Below, one piece after another: positions 1 through 8,070 of a stretch of DNA of 64,000 nucleotides (position 1 is its first letter; every line of letters starts with the position of its first letter). The position numbers were made by a program, and so were the translations under genes. Location: positions 1-64,000 of the forward strand of contig CAJVZH010000009.1 of NCBI GenBank assembly GCA_913020715.1, written 5' to 3'. The notes under the pieces were generated by a model. That model was given only the letters and a program-made list of their open reading frames with translations. It was not told the origin of the DNA and did no database searches. The stretch is from an uncultured Gammaproteobacteria bacterium. GTDB taxonomy: Bacteria; Pseudomonadota; Gammaproteobacteria; PS1; Pseudothioglobaceae.

Positions 1-220
1 AGTTACGGCAGTTTAAGTACAGATTTTTAATGCCAATGAGGTGCGTACTGATTTCACAAGGCTGATCTAGATTTGATGTCGACAACTCAAGATAGACATA
101 CGAATATATCAGATATAATTAGATTGGAACGAGTAACTCAGAAGTAACTCTAGTTGAAAAATAGAAAGTAATAGTGCTACCGCGTAGCACCGTAGTAAGG
201 CCAGTTGTGACTCCCGGGTG
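1..220. other. Gene-free stretch at window start
   Basis: I see no coding region here with a plausible start, ribosome binding site and length on either strand. The only repeat noticed is an octamer AGTAACTC occurring twice at 132-139 and 143-150. The stretch leads into the tRNA-His-like remnant that follows; the last 40 bases may be a scrambled 5' half of that tRNA. Confidence 0.5.
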
Positions 221-266
221 ATTGTGATTCCGGTTGTCGCGGGTTCAAGCCCCGTTTCTCGCCCCA
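221..266 (+). pseudogene. tRNA-His-like 3' half (anticodon GTG), broken
   Basis: This stretch reads like the 3' half of a tRNA-His. It has the anticodon loop TTGTGAT with anticodon GTG, a 3' anticodon strand TCCGG, a variable region GTTGTC as in gammaproteobacterial tRNA-His, a T-arm of five pairs around TTCAAGC, an acceptor 3' strand TTCTCGC, the discriminator C typical of tRNA-His, and encoded CCA. The 5' half does not fit: bases 197-220 resemble a D-arm with small insertions and deletions, the 5' anticodon strand is displaced by about three extra bases, and no acceptor 5' strand GCGAGAA is present upstream. It is therefore most likely a tRNA pseudogene or a 3' fragment such as an old attachment site. 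A functional tRNA-His is expected elsewhere. Confidence 0.6.
244..265 (+). repeat. Direct repeat copy A (tRNA T-arm/acceptor end)
   Basis: These 22 bases match 357-378 at 20 of 22 positions, with an offset of 113. They form the T-arm and 3' acceptor end of the tRNA-His-like fragment. Repeated tRNA 3' ends are the usual trace left by site-specific integration, but no integrase gene is visible in the window. Confidence 0.6.
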
Positions 267-300
267 TATTTTCAAAGTTTAGTGTTATTTACAATTAGCG

Positions 301-318
301 ATTTTGCAAACGCAAAAT
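301..318. terminator. Small hairpin after tRNA-like fragment
   Basis: ATTTTGC and GCAAAAT form a perfect 7-bp stem around a 4-base loop, followed by two more T residues. It lies 35 bases after the CCA end of the tRNA-like fragment and could be a weak terminator for it. The stem is A/T-rich, so the call is tentative. Confidence 0.3.
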
Positions 319-356
319 TTCCGGATACACCCAAGGTCGGGCTTCGCACTCACAGA

Positions 357-378
357 TTCAAGCCCCGTTTTTCACCCC
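357..378 (+). repeat. Direct repeat copy B of tRNA 3' end
   Basis: This is a second, more degenerate copy of the tRNA T-arm and acceptor 3' end found at 244-265, with two mismatches. No anticodon arm precedes it, so it is not a tRNA gene. Bases 379-517 hold nothing else that I can support. Confidence 0.6.
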
Positions 379-517
379 TCTTTACAACACGCATCACCTC
401 AGCCCGAAACCCTAGTACTGAAGCGTGCTAAGATTGCAATTCTGGACATAAAACCGCTCTTATAGATATTGAGAACCCATCTTGTCGCTCTGAAAAAGAA
501 TGGGTTGTGGGTGAAAT

Positions 518-540
518 TGTAGAGAGCTAAACTCTCTACA
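518..540. terminator. 9-bp stem-loop downstream of the small lipoprotein gene
   Basis: TGTAGAGAG and CTCTCTACA form a perfect 9-bp inverted repeat around a 5-base loop. It lies 14 bases beyond the stop codon of the lipoprotein gene at 555-713, on the downstream side for minus-strand transcription. The T-run is short, so termination efficiency is uncertain. A second GAGAG at 544-548 allows an alternative pairing. Confidence 0.45.
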
Positions 541-554
541 ACAAGAGAGCCTTA

Positions 555-713
555 CTACAGATTGGCTAAAAAATCTTCGACATAGCTGGATGCTTGACTG
601 ACATATGCCTCAACATTTTGCTGTGCACTTGCAGCTTCAGTTTGAGCATTTTCCATGGTACAGCCTGCGGATAAAATTCCCAACAAGATCACAGATAAAA
701 GCTTAATTTTCAT
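555..713 (-). CDS. Small putative lipoprotein, 52 aa
   Basis: An ATG at 713 reads 52 codons to a TAG at 555. The product has a lysine-bearing N-terminus (MKIK), a hydrophobic core of about 11 residues and a lipobox-like ILSAGC with the cysteine at residue 18, so it is probably processed by signal peptidase II. The residue after the cysteine is Thr, not Asp, which favours the outer membrane by the +2 rule. The mature part is only about 35 residues, rich in Ala, Gln, Glu and Ser, and probably helical. A strong ribosome binding site AGGAG lies 7 bases before the ATG. I do not recognise a family; small Lpp-, OprI- or entericidin-like lipoproteins are comparable in layout only. A possible promoter lies at 741-767 and a hairpin follows the stop. 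Confidence 0.72.
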   Translation of the reverse strand: MKIKLLSVILLGILSAGCTMENAQTEAASAQQNVEAYVSQASSYVEDFLANL

Positions 714-740
714 TTTTTTCTCCTAGTTAATAATGATGAA

Positions 741-767
741 ATTATAGAACACTTTGATCTCTGATAA
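741..767 (-). promoter_or_regulatory. Candidate promoter of the small lipoprotein gene
   Basis: On the minus strand a perfect -10 TATAAT (741-746) lies about 28 bases before the ATG at 713. A TTATCA (762-767) 15 bases further upstream could be the -35 box, though this spacing is short. The -10 is convincing and the -35 weak. Confidence 0.4.
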
Positions 768-821
768 TACTCATTATATTTACAAATTTTTCTAGGCTAC
801 AGTGGCTGTTGTTTTAAACAT

Positions 822-849
822 TTTTCAGTAACAATTTATTTGATATAAT
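822..849 (+). promoter_or_regulatory. Candidate promoter of the 880 gene
   Basis: A perfect -10 TATAAT (844-849) is preceded at 16 bases by TTTTCA (822-827), a moderate -35. It lies 30 bases before the ATG at 880, which leaves a short leader. Confidence 0.45.
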
Positions 850-879
850 CGTTGCATTATTTGTATATTTACACCAACA

Positions 880-1386
880 ATGAAACGATCAATTCTTGCT
901 ATCTGTATTAGCCTTGCTGCCTTTTTAACCAATTCGTCTTACGCTGGCTCACTTGCTGAAGAAGCCACATTAAGGGATGTTAATCCAGTATGTCAATCCC
1001 ATCTTGAGCAGGTAGAAAACTCATACAACTTAAACGGCTTAAATTTAACTTTTTTTCATCCCGACGAGCCCAGCGCCTACCCATCTTTTCACACATCTAC
1101 AGAGAAGTATGAGAACGGCGCTTCATTCTTCGCTACAAGCTTATCCCCAGATGGGGAACAGTGTTATATTTCGATTATTAAAACAACGGTTGTTAATAAT
1201 CAAAACTGTGTGGCCATCCTGAAGGCTCGTCTAGACAACGACCCAACCCTGCATGCCACTTCTTATGGTGACGGTAATTACGTCCATATTTATCCCGAAT
1301 CGGGTGTTTACCAGATGTTATTGGTAGATATTGGTGTCAACGCCTGCGCTATCACCGAAACTCGAATGATGTGGCCGGGCAAATAA
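880..1386 (+). CDS. Secreted protein of unknown function, 168 aa
   Basis: The N-terminus is a typical Sec signal peptide: MKR, a hydrophobic stretch to about residue 17, and a likely cleavage after SYA at residue 22. The mature domain of about 146 residues contains four cysteines (in VNPVCQS, GEQCYIS, NQNCVAI and VNACAIT), which suggests disulfides in the periplasm. I see no transmembrane segment after the signal and no enzyme motif. There is no obvious Shine-Dalgarno sequence before the ATG, but this start gives a clean signal peptide and lies 30 bases after a good -10 box. It is flanked by the lipoprotein gene on the other strand and by lemA, and seems to be a single-gene unit. I do not recognise the family. 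Confidence 0.7.
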   Translation: MKRSILAICISLAAFLTNSSYAGSLAEEATLRDVNPVCQSHLEQVENSYNLNGLNLTFFHPDEPSAYPSFHTSTEKYENGASFFATSLSPDGEQCYISIIKTTVVNNQNCVAILKARLDNDPTLHATSYGDGNYVHIYPESGVYQMLLVDIGVNACAITETRMMWPGK

Positions 1387-1464
1387 AACGCATACTTATC
1401 TTTCTTTACAATATATGTAATGTTGCACACTCGTTGCGGCACACTTGATATATTACAATAAATG

Positions 1465-1488
1465 ACGCATTATGACCTTATAATGCGT
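1465..1488. promoter_or_regulatory. Inverted repeat between the 880 gene and lemA (terminator or operator)
   Basis: ACGCATTAT (1465-1473) and ATAATGCGT (1480-1488) form a perfect 9-bp inverted repeat around a 6-base spacer. It lies 79 bases after the stop at 1386 and 41 bases before the lemA ATG. The right arm contains TATAAT-like sequence, so it could be an operator over the lemA promoter. It could equally be a terminator, but no T-run follows. Confidence 0.4.
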
Positions 1489-1529
1489 TATATAATTATC
1501 CTTCCTAATTACCGTTTCTGGAGAATACT

Positions 1530-2111
1530 ATGGATTCATTAACTCTATATATTATTATTTTTGTAGTGGTTGTTGCCTTTTTGTGGGTTATCAAAGTCTA
1601 CAATTCTTTGATAGCAATGATTCAGGCGATCATTAATAACTTTAAGCAAATAGACATTCAACTCGATAGAAGGGCTAAGATTTTTACCAATCTGATAGAA
1701 GTAGTCAAAAAAGCAATGAGTCATGAAATGGAGTTACTAACCAAGGTAACTGAACTTAGAAATACCTCTCTCGCCGCCAGTAAGTCAGGAGATACAGCAA
1801 CAAAAATGGCTGCCGAAAATCAGATTTCATCGCTAATCCCGCAGTTGTCAGTACAATTTGAAGCTTACCCACAAGTCACAGCTGGTACCAACGCCTTACA
1901 ACTGCAAGAAGAAATTGTTTCTACTGAAAATAAACTGGCATATGCAAAACAAGCATACAACGACTCCATTGAAAAATATGAAGCCAAAAAACAAAGTTTT
2001 CTCGAGGCTTTTGTTGTATCGATGTTTTCGAAGCTAAACAAGAGCTTTGAGCAATGGGGCTTAACGGCAGAAAAAAGGCAAGAAAACGAAGACATGACGG
2101 TTAAGTTTTAA
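1530..2111 (+). CDS. lemA: LemA family protein
   Basis: LemA proteins are small membrane-anchored helical proteins of unclear biochemical role, often encoded next to HtpX-like proteases. Here one N-terminal transmembrane segment (about residues 5-22) is followed by the family signature: a YNSL element, then IDIQLDRRAKI and NLIEVVKKAMSHE around residues 41-66, and long amphipathic helices to the end. Length 193 aa is typical. The ATG is preceded by CTGGAG. The M48 protease gene begins 17 bases downstream, so the two are probably co-transcribed. The family call is firm; the cellular function is not known. Confidence 0.9.
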   Translation: MDSLTLYIIIFVVVVAFLWVIKVYNSLIAMIQAIINNFKQIDIQLDRRAKIFTNLIEVVKKAMSHEMELLTKVTELRNTSLAASKSGDTATKMAAENQISSLIPQLSVQFEAYPQVTAGTNALQLQEEIVSTENKLAYAKQAYNDSIEKYEAKKQSFLEAFVVSMFSKLNKSFEQWGLTAEKRQENEDMTVKF

Positions 2112-2128
2112 CCGCTCATTAAATACTC

Positions 2129-3112
2129 ATGCAAGTAGGTGACTTTAGAGAGACCATTCGAAAAAACAATCGGCGCACAACATTTGTTATGGGGATGTTT
2201 ATTGCACTGTATCTTCTTCTCGGCCTACTGATTGATGTCGCTCTGTATCTACAAACAGAGGGCAATATTAGCAATATTCTTCTATCAATAGCCAATGGTA
2301 GTTTGGTGCCAAAAGCCACAGTTATCACTGTTATTGTCGCCTGTATTTCAATAGCTGTTACTTTTAAAATGAGCAACAAGTTGATGTTAATGGGCACAAA
2401 CTCTAAAGAGATTACCAGTTTAAATGCTGCGCTTGACGACGAAGAAAAACAATTGTACAACATTGTTGAAGAGCTAAAGATCTCAGCAGGCATGAATTAC
2501 ATGCCAAAAGTCTACATCATCGAAGACAACTACACCAACGCCTTTGCTTCAGGCTACTCTGAAAAATCCGCCCTCATTGCAGTAACAAGAAGGCTTGTGC
2601 GGCTGTTGAATCGAGACGAGCTTCAAGCGGTGGTGGCGCATGAATTAACCCACATAAGAAACAACGACATAAAGCTAACATTGTTTGCCACAGTTCTTGC
2701 AAACATCATGCTATTAATTGTTGATATTTTATTTAGAGGTGTGCTTTACAGTAGGAATAGAAAAGTTGACGGTAGAATAATGATCTTTGTTATTATTTTA
2801 AGAGTTGTCTTCCCTTTGGTGTCCTATTCACTGTTAATGTATTTGTCAAGAACAAGAGAATATATGGCAGATGCTGGAGCTGTTGAGTTAATGCGCGCAA
2901 ACCAGCCAATGATTAACGCATTGAAGAAAATTAGTGGTGATTATGAAGACAACGAATCCGAAATTACCATTCCTCAAACCGATGAAATAAGACGGGCAGC
3001 CTATATTTTCAATATCGACTCAAAGAAGAAATATCGCAGTAAAATGTCAAATATGTTCTCAACGCATCCGAAAACTCAAGATCGCATCAACGAACTTCAA
3101 GGAAATTCGTAA
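2129..3112 (+). CDS. HtpX-like M48 family membrane metalloprotease
   Basis: This is a membrane-embedded zinc protease of the HtpX/Oma1 type, expected to act in inner-membrane protein quality control with its active site facing the cytoplasm. Two N-terminal membrane segments (about residues 18-40 and 62-80) precede the catalytic domain. The zinc-binding HELTH is at residues 171-175 and the third ligand is probably Glu244 in the REYMADAGAVEL block. Two more hydrophobic segments lie near residues 185-202 and 216-238. The C-terminus has the usual TPHP-equivalent STHPKTQDRI. At 327 aa it is longer than E. coli HtpX (about 293), and I would not assign true HtpX orthology. The pairing with lemA just upstream is common and suggests a shared role. 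Confidence 0.88.
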   Translation: MQVGDFRETIRKNNRRTTFVMGMFIALYLLLGLLIDVALYLQTEGNISNILLSIANGSLVPKATVITVIVACISIAVTFKMSNKLMLMGTNSKEITSLNAALDDEEKQLYNIVEELKISAGMNYMPKVYIIEDNYTNAFASGYSEKSALIAVTRRLVRLLNRDELQAVVAHELTHIRNNDIKLTLFATVLANIMLLIVDILFRGVLYSRNRKVDGRIMIFVIILRVVFPLVSYSLLMYLSRTREYMADAGAVELMRANQPMINALKKISGDYEDNESEITIPQTDEIRRAAYIFNIDSKKKYRSKMSNMFSTHPKTQDRINELQGNS

Positions 3113-3122
3113 GCAATTCACA

Positions 3123-3899
3123 ATGGCAATTACAATTAAATCTTCATCTGAAGTCGAAAAAATGCGTATTGCGGGTCGACTTGCTGCAAGCGTTCTAGAT
3201 ATGATTACTCCACATGTTGCTGTCGGCGTAACAACAGAACACCTAGACCAGATTTGCCATAAGTTTATCGTCGATGAGCTAGATGCAATCCCAGCACCGC
3301 TGAATTATCACGGCTTCCCAAAGTCGATTTGCACATCAATCAACAACGTTGTTTGTCACGGCATTCCCAGTGAGAAAAAGCTTAAAAAAGGCGACATTAT
3401 TAATATTGATATTACCGTTATCAAGAATGGCTATCACGGCGACACGTCCAAGATGTTCATCGTGGGTAAAGCAAACGTCAAAGCAACAAGGATTTGTAAA
3501 ATCGCCCAAGAATGCATGTATCTGGGTATTGATCTGGTTAAACCAGGCACCCATCTAGGCGAAATTGGCCAAGTGATTGGTGCGCATGCTCACTCTCAAC
3601 ATTGTTCGGTTGTTAGGGATTACTGTGGTCACGGTATTGGGCAAGGGTTTCACGAAGAGCCGCAAGTTTTGCATTATGACAATGGCAAAACAAAACAATC
3701 GCCAATTCTTGAGCCAGGGATGACTTTCACTATCGAGCCCATGATAAATTTGGGCAACTATCAAGTAGTTACCTCTCGTTTGGATGGCTGGACAGTGACC
3801 ACCAAAGATCGCTCTTTATCGGCCCAGTGGGAACACACCATCTTAGTGACTGAAACAGGCCATGAAATCCTCACTCTTAGAGCAGAAGAGAGTATTTAA
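3123..3899 (+). CDS. map: Methionine aminopeptidase, type I
   Basis: Removes the initiator methionine from nascent proteins with small second residues. All metal-binding residues of the family are visible: the two Asp in NIDITV and HGDTSKMF, His in GHGIGQGFHEEP, Glu in FTIEPMI and Glu in WEHTILV, together with the substrate histidine in VCHGIPS. Length 258 aa matches the short bacterial type Ia enzyme without an N-terminal extension. The ATG lies 10 bases after the protease stop, so it may be read from the lemA unit. In many gammaproteobacteria map neighbours rpsB or glnD, so this context is unusual but not remarkable. Confidence 0.95.
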   Translation: MAITIKSSSEVEKMRIAGRLAASVLDMITPHVAVGVTTEHLDQICHKFIVDELDAIPAPLNYHGFPKSICTSINNVVCHGIPSEKKLKKGDIINIDITVIKNGYHGDTSKMFIVGKANVKATRICKIAQECMYLGIDLVKPGTHLGEIGQVIGAHAHSQHCSVVRDYCGHGIGQGFHEEPQVLHYDNGKTKQSPILEPGMTFTIEPMINLGNYQVVTSRLDGWTVTTKDRSLSAQWEHTILVTETGHEILTLRAEESI

Positions 3900-3929
3900 A
3901 AGCCCTACCAAAGTCACACTCTGTGGCTG

Positions 3930-3957
3930 TTATCCAAAGCCCAGCTTGTGCTAAAAT
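3930..3957 (+). promoter_or_regulatory. Candidate promoter for the DUF502-aspS-nadA-yebC-purL block
   Basis: An extended -10 (TG, one base, TAAAAT; 3949-3957) lies 31 bases before the GTG start at 3989. TTATCC (3930-3935) at a 16-base spacing is a moderate -35. It is the only sizeable gap before a tightly packed five-gene block. Confidence 0.45.
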
Positions 3958-3988
3958 ATTACTTTTTTTTATTGTTACTTTTTAACTT

Positions 3989-4606
3989 GTGAAACACTTA
4001 AGAAATTACTTTATTTCTGGCCTTCTGTTCTGGATTCCACTGGCCCTCAGTATCATGGTAATCAAGTTCTTTTTAGAGCTGATTAATAGCATTGTGCCGC
4101 CAGAATACTTGCCCGAAAAATTGTTCGATTTCGGCGCACAGATACCCGGTTCAGGGATTTTCTGGGTACTTCTTGTTATTCTCTTAACAGGCGCACTAGT
4201 CAGTAATATCATTGGCCGAAAAGTTGTTGAGCTGTGGGAAAAAGTCTTAAGTCGCATCCCGGGCTTTCGCGGCATCTATAGCGCCCTTAAAAAACTATCC
4301 TCTACCGTCCTTAGTACATCGGGTGAAGGCTTTCGAAAAGCACTTTTAGTTCAATACCCACGCGAAGGTATGTGGACAATCGCCTTTCAGACAGGTAGCT
4401 ACCACGGTGAAGTGGAAAAAATAATCGGTGAAGAGATTGTCAATCTCTATGTTCCAACAACACCAAACCCAACTTCTGGCTTTTTTATTATGATGCCAAA
4501 AAAAGACGTCATCGAGCTCGAGATGAGTGTCGATGAAGCATTTAAACTAGTTATTTCTACCGGCGTTGTTGCGCCTGATTTAATCGATATTAAGGATAAA
4601 AAATGA
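3989..4606 (+). CDS. DUF502 family membrane protein
   Basis: A 205-residue protein with two N-terminal transmembrane segments (about residues 9-31 and 51-72) and a conserved soluble part containing the family features: a [10 protein letters not shown] stretch after the second segment, [13 protein letters not shown], and a C-terminal [18 protein letters not shown] block. DUF502 proteins are widespread and have no established function. Translation starts with GTG at 3989, with no clear ribosome binding site. The gene's TGA overlaps the aspS ATG (ATGA at 4603-4606), as it does in many gammaproteobacteria, which supports translational coupling. Confidence 0.88.
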   Translation: MKHLRNYFISGLLFWIPLALSIMVIKFFLELINSIVPPEYLPEKLFDFGAQIPGSGIFWVLLVILLTGALVSNIIGRKVVELWEKVLSRIPGFRGIYSALKKLSSTVLSTSGEGFRKALLVQYPREGMWTIAFQTGSYHGEVEKIIGEEIVNLYVPTTPNPTSGFFIMMPKKDVIELEMSVDEAFKLVISTGVVAPDLIDIKDKK

Positions 4607-6357
4607 GAACACACTTTTGTGGCGAATTAAATAAAGACGCCCTAGATCAAGAAGTCACTCTTTGTGGCTGGATTAATAGAAGACGCGATCATGGTGGTGT
4701 CATCTTTCTTGACGTTAGAGACAAGCGCGGTATTGCCCAAGTGGTTATCAATCCTGACACTGCTGATACTTTCGCTATAGCAGAAAGTGTTCGCAACGAA
4801 TTTGTGCTGAAAATCAAAGGCAAAGTTATTGCCAGGGATGATGCGATGATTAACAGCAAAATTCCAACGGGTGAAGTTGAAGTTGTGGCTAGTGACATTG
4901 AAATTCTAAATACCTCTAAGCCGATTCCATTCCAGCTAGATGCGACAGATACATCTGAAGAAGTCAGACTTAAGTATCGTTATCTTGACCTGCGTCGCGA
5001 CGAGATGCAAAAGCGCTTAAGACTGAGATCCAAAGTAACGCATTTCATGCGTGACTTTATGGACAGTAATGACTTTCTTGATATTGAAACGCCTTTCTTA
5101 ACCAAAGCAACGCCGGAAGGTGCTAGAGATTACTTGGTGCCGTCAAGAACGCACGAGGGCAGTTTTTTTGCCCTACCGCAATCGCCGCAACTGTTTAAGC
5201 AGCTGCTTATGATGTCGGGATTCGAGCGTTATTACCAAATTGTTAAGTGCTTTAGAGATGAAGACTTACGCGCCGATCGTCAGCCAGAATTCACTCAACT
5301 GGATGTTGAGACATCGTTCATGGATGAAGGTGAAATTACCGGATTGATGGAGAAAATGACTCGAGGGCTGTTCAAAGAAGCAATCAACGTTGATCTTCCT
5401 GATGAGTTCCCAACAATCACTTTTGCGGATGCAATGCGACTATACGGCGTGGATCGCCCTGATATGCGCATACCTTTGCAAATGGTCGATCTGAACGAGC
5501 TCATGCAATCGGTTGAGTTTAAAGTATTCTCAGGCCCTGCAAGCAATGAGGACGGTCGAGTAGCAGCGATGAGAGTGCCTGGTGGTGCAACGATTAGTCG
5601 TAAACAAATTGACGACTACACCAAATACGTCAGTATTTATGGCGCAAAAGGCCTTGCCTATATCAAACTTAATGAAGACGGTCCAGTGTCACCAATTATC
5701 AAATTCTTAGGCGATGAAGTCACTCAAAAAGTAATCGAGCTCACTGGTGCAGAAACCGGCGACATTATTTTCTTTGGTGCAGATAAGGCCAAAATTGTCA
5801 ACGAATCTCTGGGCAACCTTAGAGAAAAGCTTGCAAAAGACTTAAATCTGTATGATAAGGAATGGGCGCCAATTTGGGTGCTTGATTTCCCGATGTTTGA
5901 TGTCGCAGATGATGGCTCACTAAATGCCATTCATCATCCGTTCACAGCACCTAGTGTTGACGCACAAACTCTTGTTGACAATCCAAGTGAGGCGTTATCA
6001 CGCGCATACGATTTGGTTATCAACGGCTCTGAAGTCGGTGGTGGCTCGATTCGTATCCATCAAAGCGATATGCAAAAAACCGTACTCACACTCCTTGGTA
6101 TTGATGACGAAGAAGCGCGTGAGAAATTTGGTTTCTTACTCGACGCTCTAGAATACGGTTGTCCACCACACGGTGGAATGGCTTTTGGTCTTGACCGATT
6201 AGTAATGATTCTCGCTGGCGCAGACTCCATCAGAGAAGTAATTGCCTTCCCTAAAACACAAACTGCAGCGTGCTTGTTAACCAGTGCACCCGCGACTGTT
6301 CCAAGAAAGCAACTCAGAGAATTAAGCATCAAAGTTAGTTTGCCGGAAAAATCGTAA
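4603..6357 (+). CDS. aspS: Aspartyl-tRNA synthetase
   Basis: Class II aminoacyl-tRNA synthetase charging tRNA-Asp. The N-terminal anticodon-binding OB fold includes [20 protein letters not shown] (about residues 22-41). Class II motif 1 is around [20 protein letters not shown], motif 2 around [20 protein letters not shown], and motif 3 around [14 protein letters not shown] near the C-terminus. A bacterial GAD insertion lies in between. Length 584 aa is usual (E. coli 590). The final [18 protein letters not shown] segment is the typical C-terminal extension. Whether it is discriminating or also charges tRNA-Asn cannot be decided here. Start codon overlaps the upstream stop, and nadA follows directly. 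Confidence 0.97.
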   Translation: MRTHFCGELNKDALDQEVTLCGWINRRRDHGGVIFLDVRDKRGIAQVVINPDTADTFAIAESVRNEFVLKIKGKVIARDDAMINSKIPTGEVEVVASDIEILNTSKPIPFQLDATDTSEEVRLKYRYLDLRRDEMQKRLRLRSKVTHFMRDFMDSNDFLDIETPFLTKATPEGARDYLVPSRTHEGSFFALPQSPQLFKQLLMMSGFERYYQIVKCFRDEDLRADRQPEFTQLDVETSFMDEGEITGLMEKMTRGLFKEAINVDLPDEFPTITFADAMRLYGVDRPDMRIPLQMVDLNELMQSVEFKVFSGPASNEDGRVAAMRVPGGATISRKQIDDYTKYVSIYGAKGLAYIKLNEDGPVSPIIKFLGDEVTQKVIELTGAETGDIIFFGADKAKIVNESLGNLREKLAKDLNLYDKEWAPIWVLDFPMFDVADDGSLNAIHHPFTAPSVDAQTLVDNPSEALSRAYDLVINGSEVGGGSIRIHQSDMQKTVLTLLGIDDEEAREKFGFLLDALEYGCPPHGGMAFGLDRLVMILAGADSIREVIAFPKTQTAACLLTSAPATVPRKQLRELSIKVSLPEKS

Positions 6358-7305
6358 ATGCAACTCAGGGACTCCATAAAAAAAGCCCTCAAGGATAATA
6401 ACGCCCTATTGGTGGCACATTATTACGTCAGCGCTGATTTACAAATATTGGCTGAAGAAACCGGCGGTGTTGTTTCTGACTCTCTAGAAATGGCCAGATT
6501 TGGTCAAAATTGTGACGCTGACACGATTGTCGTTGCCGGTGTTAAATTTATGGGTGAGACGGCTAAAATTCTTTCTCCAGAAAAGCGCGTGTTGGTTTTG
6601 GACGAAGCAGCCACCTGCTCGCTTGACCTTTCTTGTCCCATCGATGAATTCTCTCTATTTTGTGATGCACACCCCGATCACACCGTGGTGGTCTACGCCA
6701 ACACTTCAGCGGCGGTTAAAGCGCGAGCTGACTGGGTAGTGACCTCGGGCAGTGCGCTTAAAGTTGTCAAATCGCTACACGAAGAAGGCAAGAAAATTCT
6801 TTGGGCACCAGACAAACACTTGGGCCACTACGTCGGAGCAGAAACAGGCGCGGATATGCTGATGTGGGATGGCTCTTGTGTTGTCCACGAAGCATTTAAA
6901 GCTGAAGGTCTTGAAAGATTGATGCAAAAATTGCCAGACGCAGCAGTGCTGGTTCATCCAGAATCACCCAAGGAGGTGGTTGCTCTCGCTGATGTTGTCG
7001 GCTCAACAACCGCACTGATTAACGCGGTAGCAACTATGGATAACGATACTTTTATTGTTGCAACCGATAATGGCATTTTCCACAAAATGCGCGAAGTGGC
7101 GCCAGGTAAAAAACTTATCGAAGCCCCTACCATGGGTGAAGGTGCGGATTGTGAATCCTGTGCACATTGCGACTGGATGGCAATGAATAGCCTTGAAAAA
7201 TGCCTATCCGTATTAGAGACTGGCAACAACGAAATTACTATTGATGAAGAGGTTATTGACAAGGCCAAATCTTCCATCCATCGATTACTCGAATTCACCC
7301 AATAA
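6358..7305 (+). CDS. nadA: Quinolinate synthase A
   Basis: Condenses iminoaspartate and dihydroxyacetone phosphate to quinolinate in de novo NAD synthesis, using a 4Fe-4S cluster. Conserved blocks are visible: AHYYV near the N-terminus, [30 protein letters not shown], and VHPE. The cluster cysteines are among [19 protein letters not shown] and the C-terminal [10 protein letters not shown]. Length 315 aa fits the family. Its ATG follows the aspS stop with no intervening base, so it must depend on the same transcript and probably on coupled translation. No nadB is in the window. Confidence 0.96.
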   Translation: MQLRDSIKKALKDNNALLVAHYYVSADLQILAEETGGVVSDSLEMARFGQNCDADTIVVAGVKFMGETAKILSPEKRVLVLDEAATCSLDLSCPIDEFSLFCDAHPDHTVVVYANTSAAVKARADWVVTSGSALKVVKSLHEEGKKILWAPDKHLGHYVGAETGADMLMWDGSCVVHEAFKAEGLERLMQKLPDAAVLVHPESPKEVVALADVVGSTTALINAVATMDNDTFIVATDNGIFHKMREVAPGKKLIEAPTMGEGADCESCAHCDWMAMNSLEKCLSVLETGNNEITIDEEVIDKAKSSIHRLLEFTQ

Positions 7306-7329
7306 ATACAGACACGGAGAAATAAAGCA

Positions 7330-8070
7330 ATGGCAGGACACAGTAAATGGCACAACATTCAGCACCGTAAAGGTGCACAAGACGCCAAACGCGGAAAAAT
7401 CTTCACTAAATTAATTAAAGAAATTGTGGTTGCCGCCAAAAGAGGTGGTGGTGTTTTAGAAAACAACCCGTCTTTGCGTGCCATTATTGACAAGGCACTA
7501 GCCGCTAACATGAAGCGTGACACTATTGAAAATGCTGTAAAACGCGGCTCGGGCGATCTAGATGGCGACAACTACGAAGAAGTCAGATACGAAGGCTACG
7601 GTCTTGGTGGTACCGCTATTATGGTGGACTGCCTAACCGACAACATTAACCGTACAGTTTCAGACGTTCGTCATGCGTTTTCAAAACACGGTGGCAACCT
7701 AGGTACAGATGGCTCTGTTGCTTACATGTTTACCAAGCAGGGCTTTATCAGCTTTGCTGAAGGCGATGAAGACGCCATCATGGAAATTGCCATTGACGCA
7801 GGCGCAGAAGATGTCATTGTTAATGATGATGGCTCGATTGATGTGGTCACAACGGCTGAAGATTTTTTTACTATTAAAGACGCATTGGCTGAAAACGGCC
7901 AAGAAGCTGCACACTCTCAAATCACCATGGAGCCAGCTAACAGAGTTGATCTCAACCTTGAGGACGCCGAAAAATTCATGAAACTGATTGATCGTCTTGA
8001 AGATCTAGACGACACGCAAGAGGTTTATCACAACGCTGAAATTTCTGACGAGGTAATGGCACAACTATGA
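7330..8070 (+). CDS. yebC: YebC/PmpR family protein
   Basis: A YebC-family protein, known as DNA-binding transcriptional regulators and, for some members, factors relieving ribosome stalling at proline runs. It shows the diagnostic N-terminus [14 protein letters not shown], the block [16 protein letters not shown], and [19 protein letters not shown] in the middle domain. Length 246 aa matches the family. GGAGAA precedes the ATG. In many bacteria yebC sits with ruvC; here it lies between nadA and purL, its TGA overlapping the purL ATG by ATGA. Confidence 0.95.
   Translation: MAGHSKWHNIQHRKGAQDAKRGKIFTKLIKEIVVAAKRGGGVLENNPSLRAIIDKALAANMKRDTIENAVKRGSGDLDGDNYEEVRYEGYGLGGTAIMVDCLTDNINRTVSDVRHAFSKHGGNLGTDGSVAYMFTKQGFISFAEGDEDAIMEIAIDAGAEDVIVNDDGSIDVVTTAEDFFTIKDALAENGQEAAHSQITMEPANRVDLNLEDAEKFMKLIDRLEDLDDTQEVYHNAEISDEVMAQL

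Noticed and set aside
234-431. Open frame of 65 codons on the plus strand from a TTG
   Set aside because: It runs through the tRNA-His-like fragment and the second T-arm copy, has no ribosome binding site, and its repetitive peptide simply reflects the duplicated tRNA sequence.
3900-3930. Hairpin after map as a terminator
   Set aside because: AGTCACA and TGTGGCT can pair with one G-U, but there is no T-run and the stem is short; evidence is too weak to list.
5295-6392. Several long minus-strand frames within aspS and nadA
   Set aside because: They mirror conserved coding sequence of the plus-strand genes and have no ribosome binding sites.
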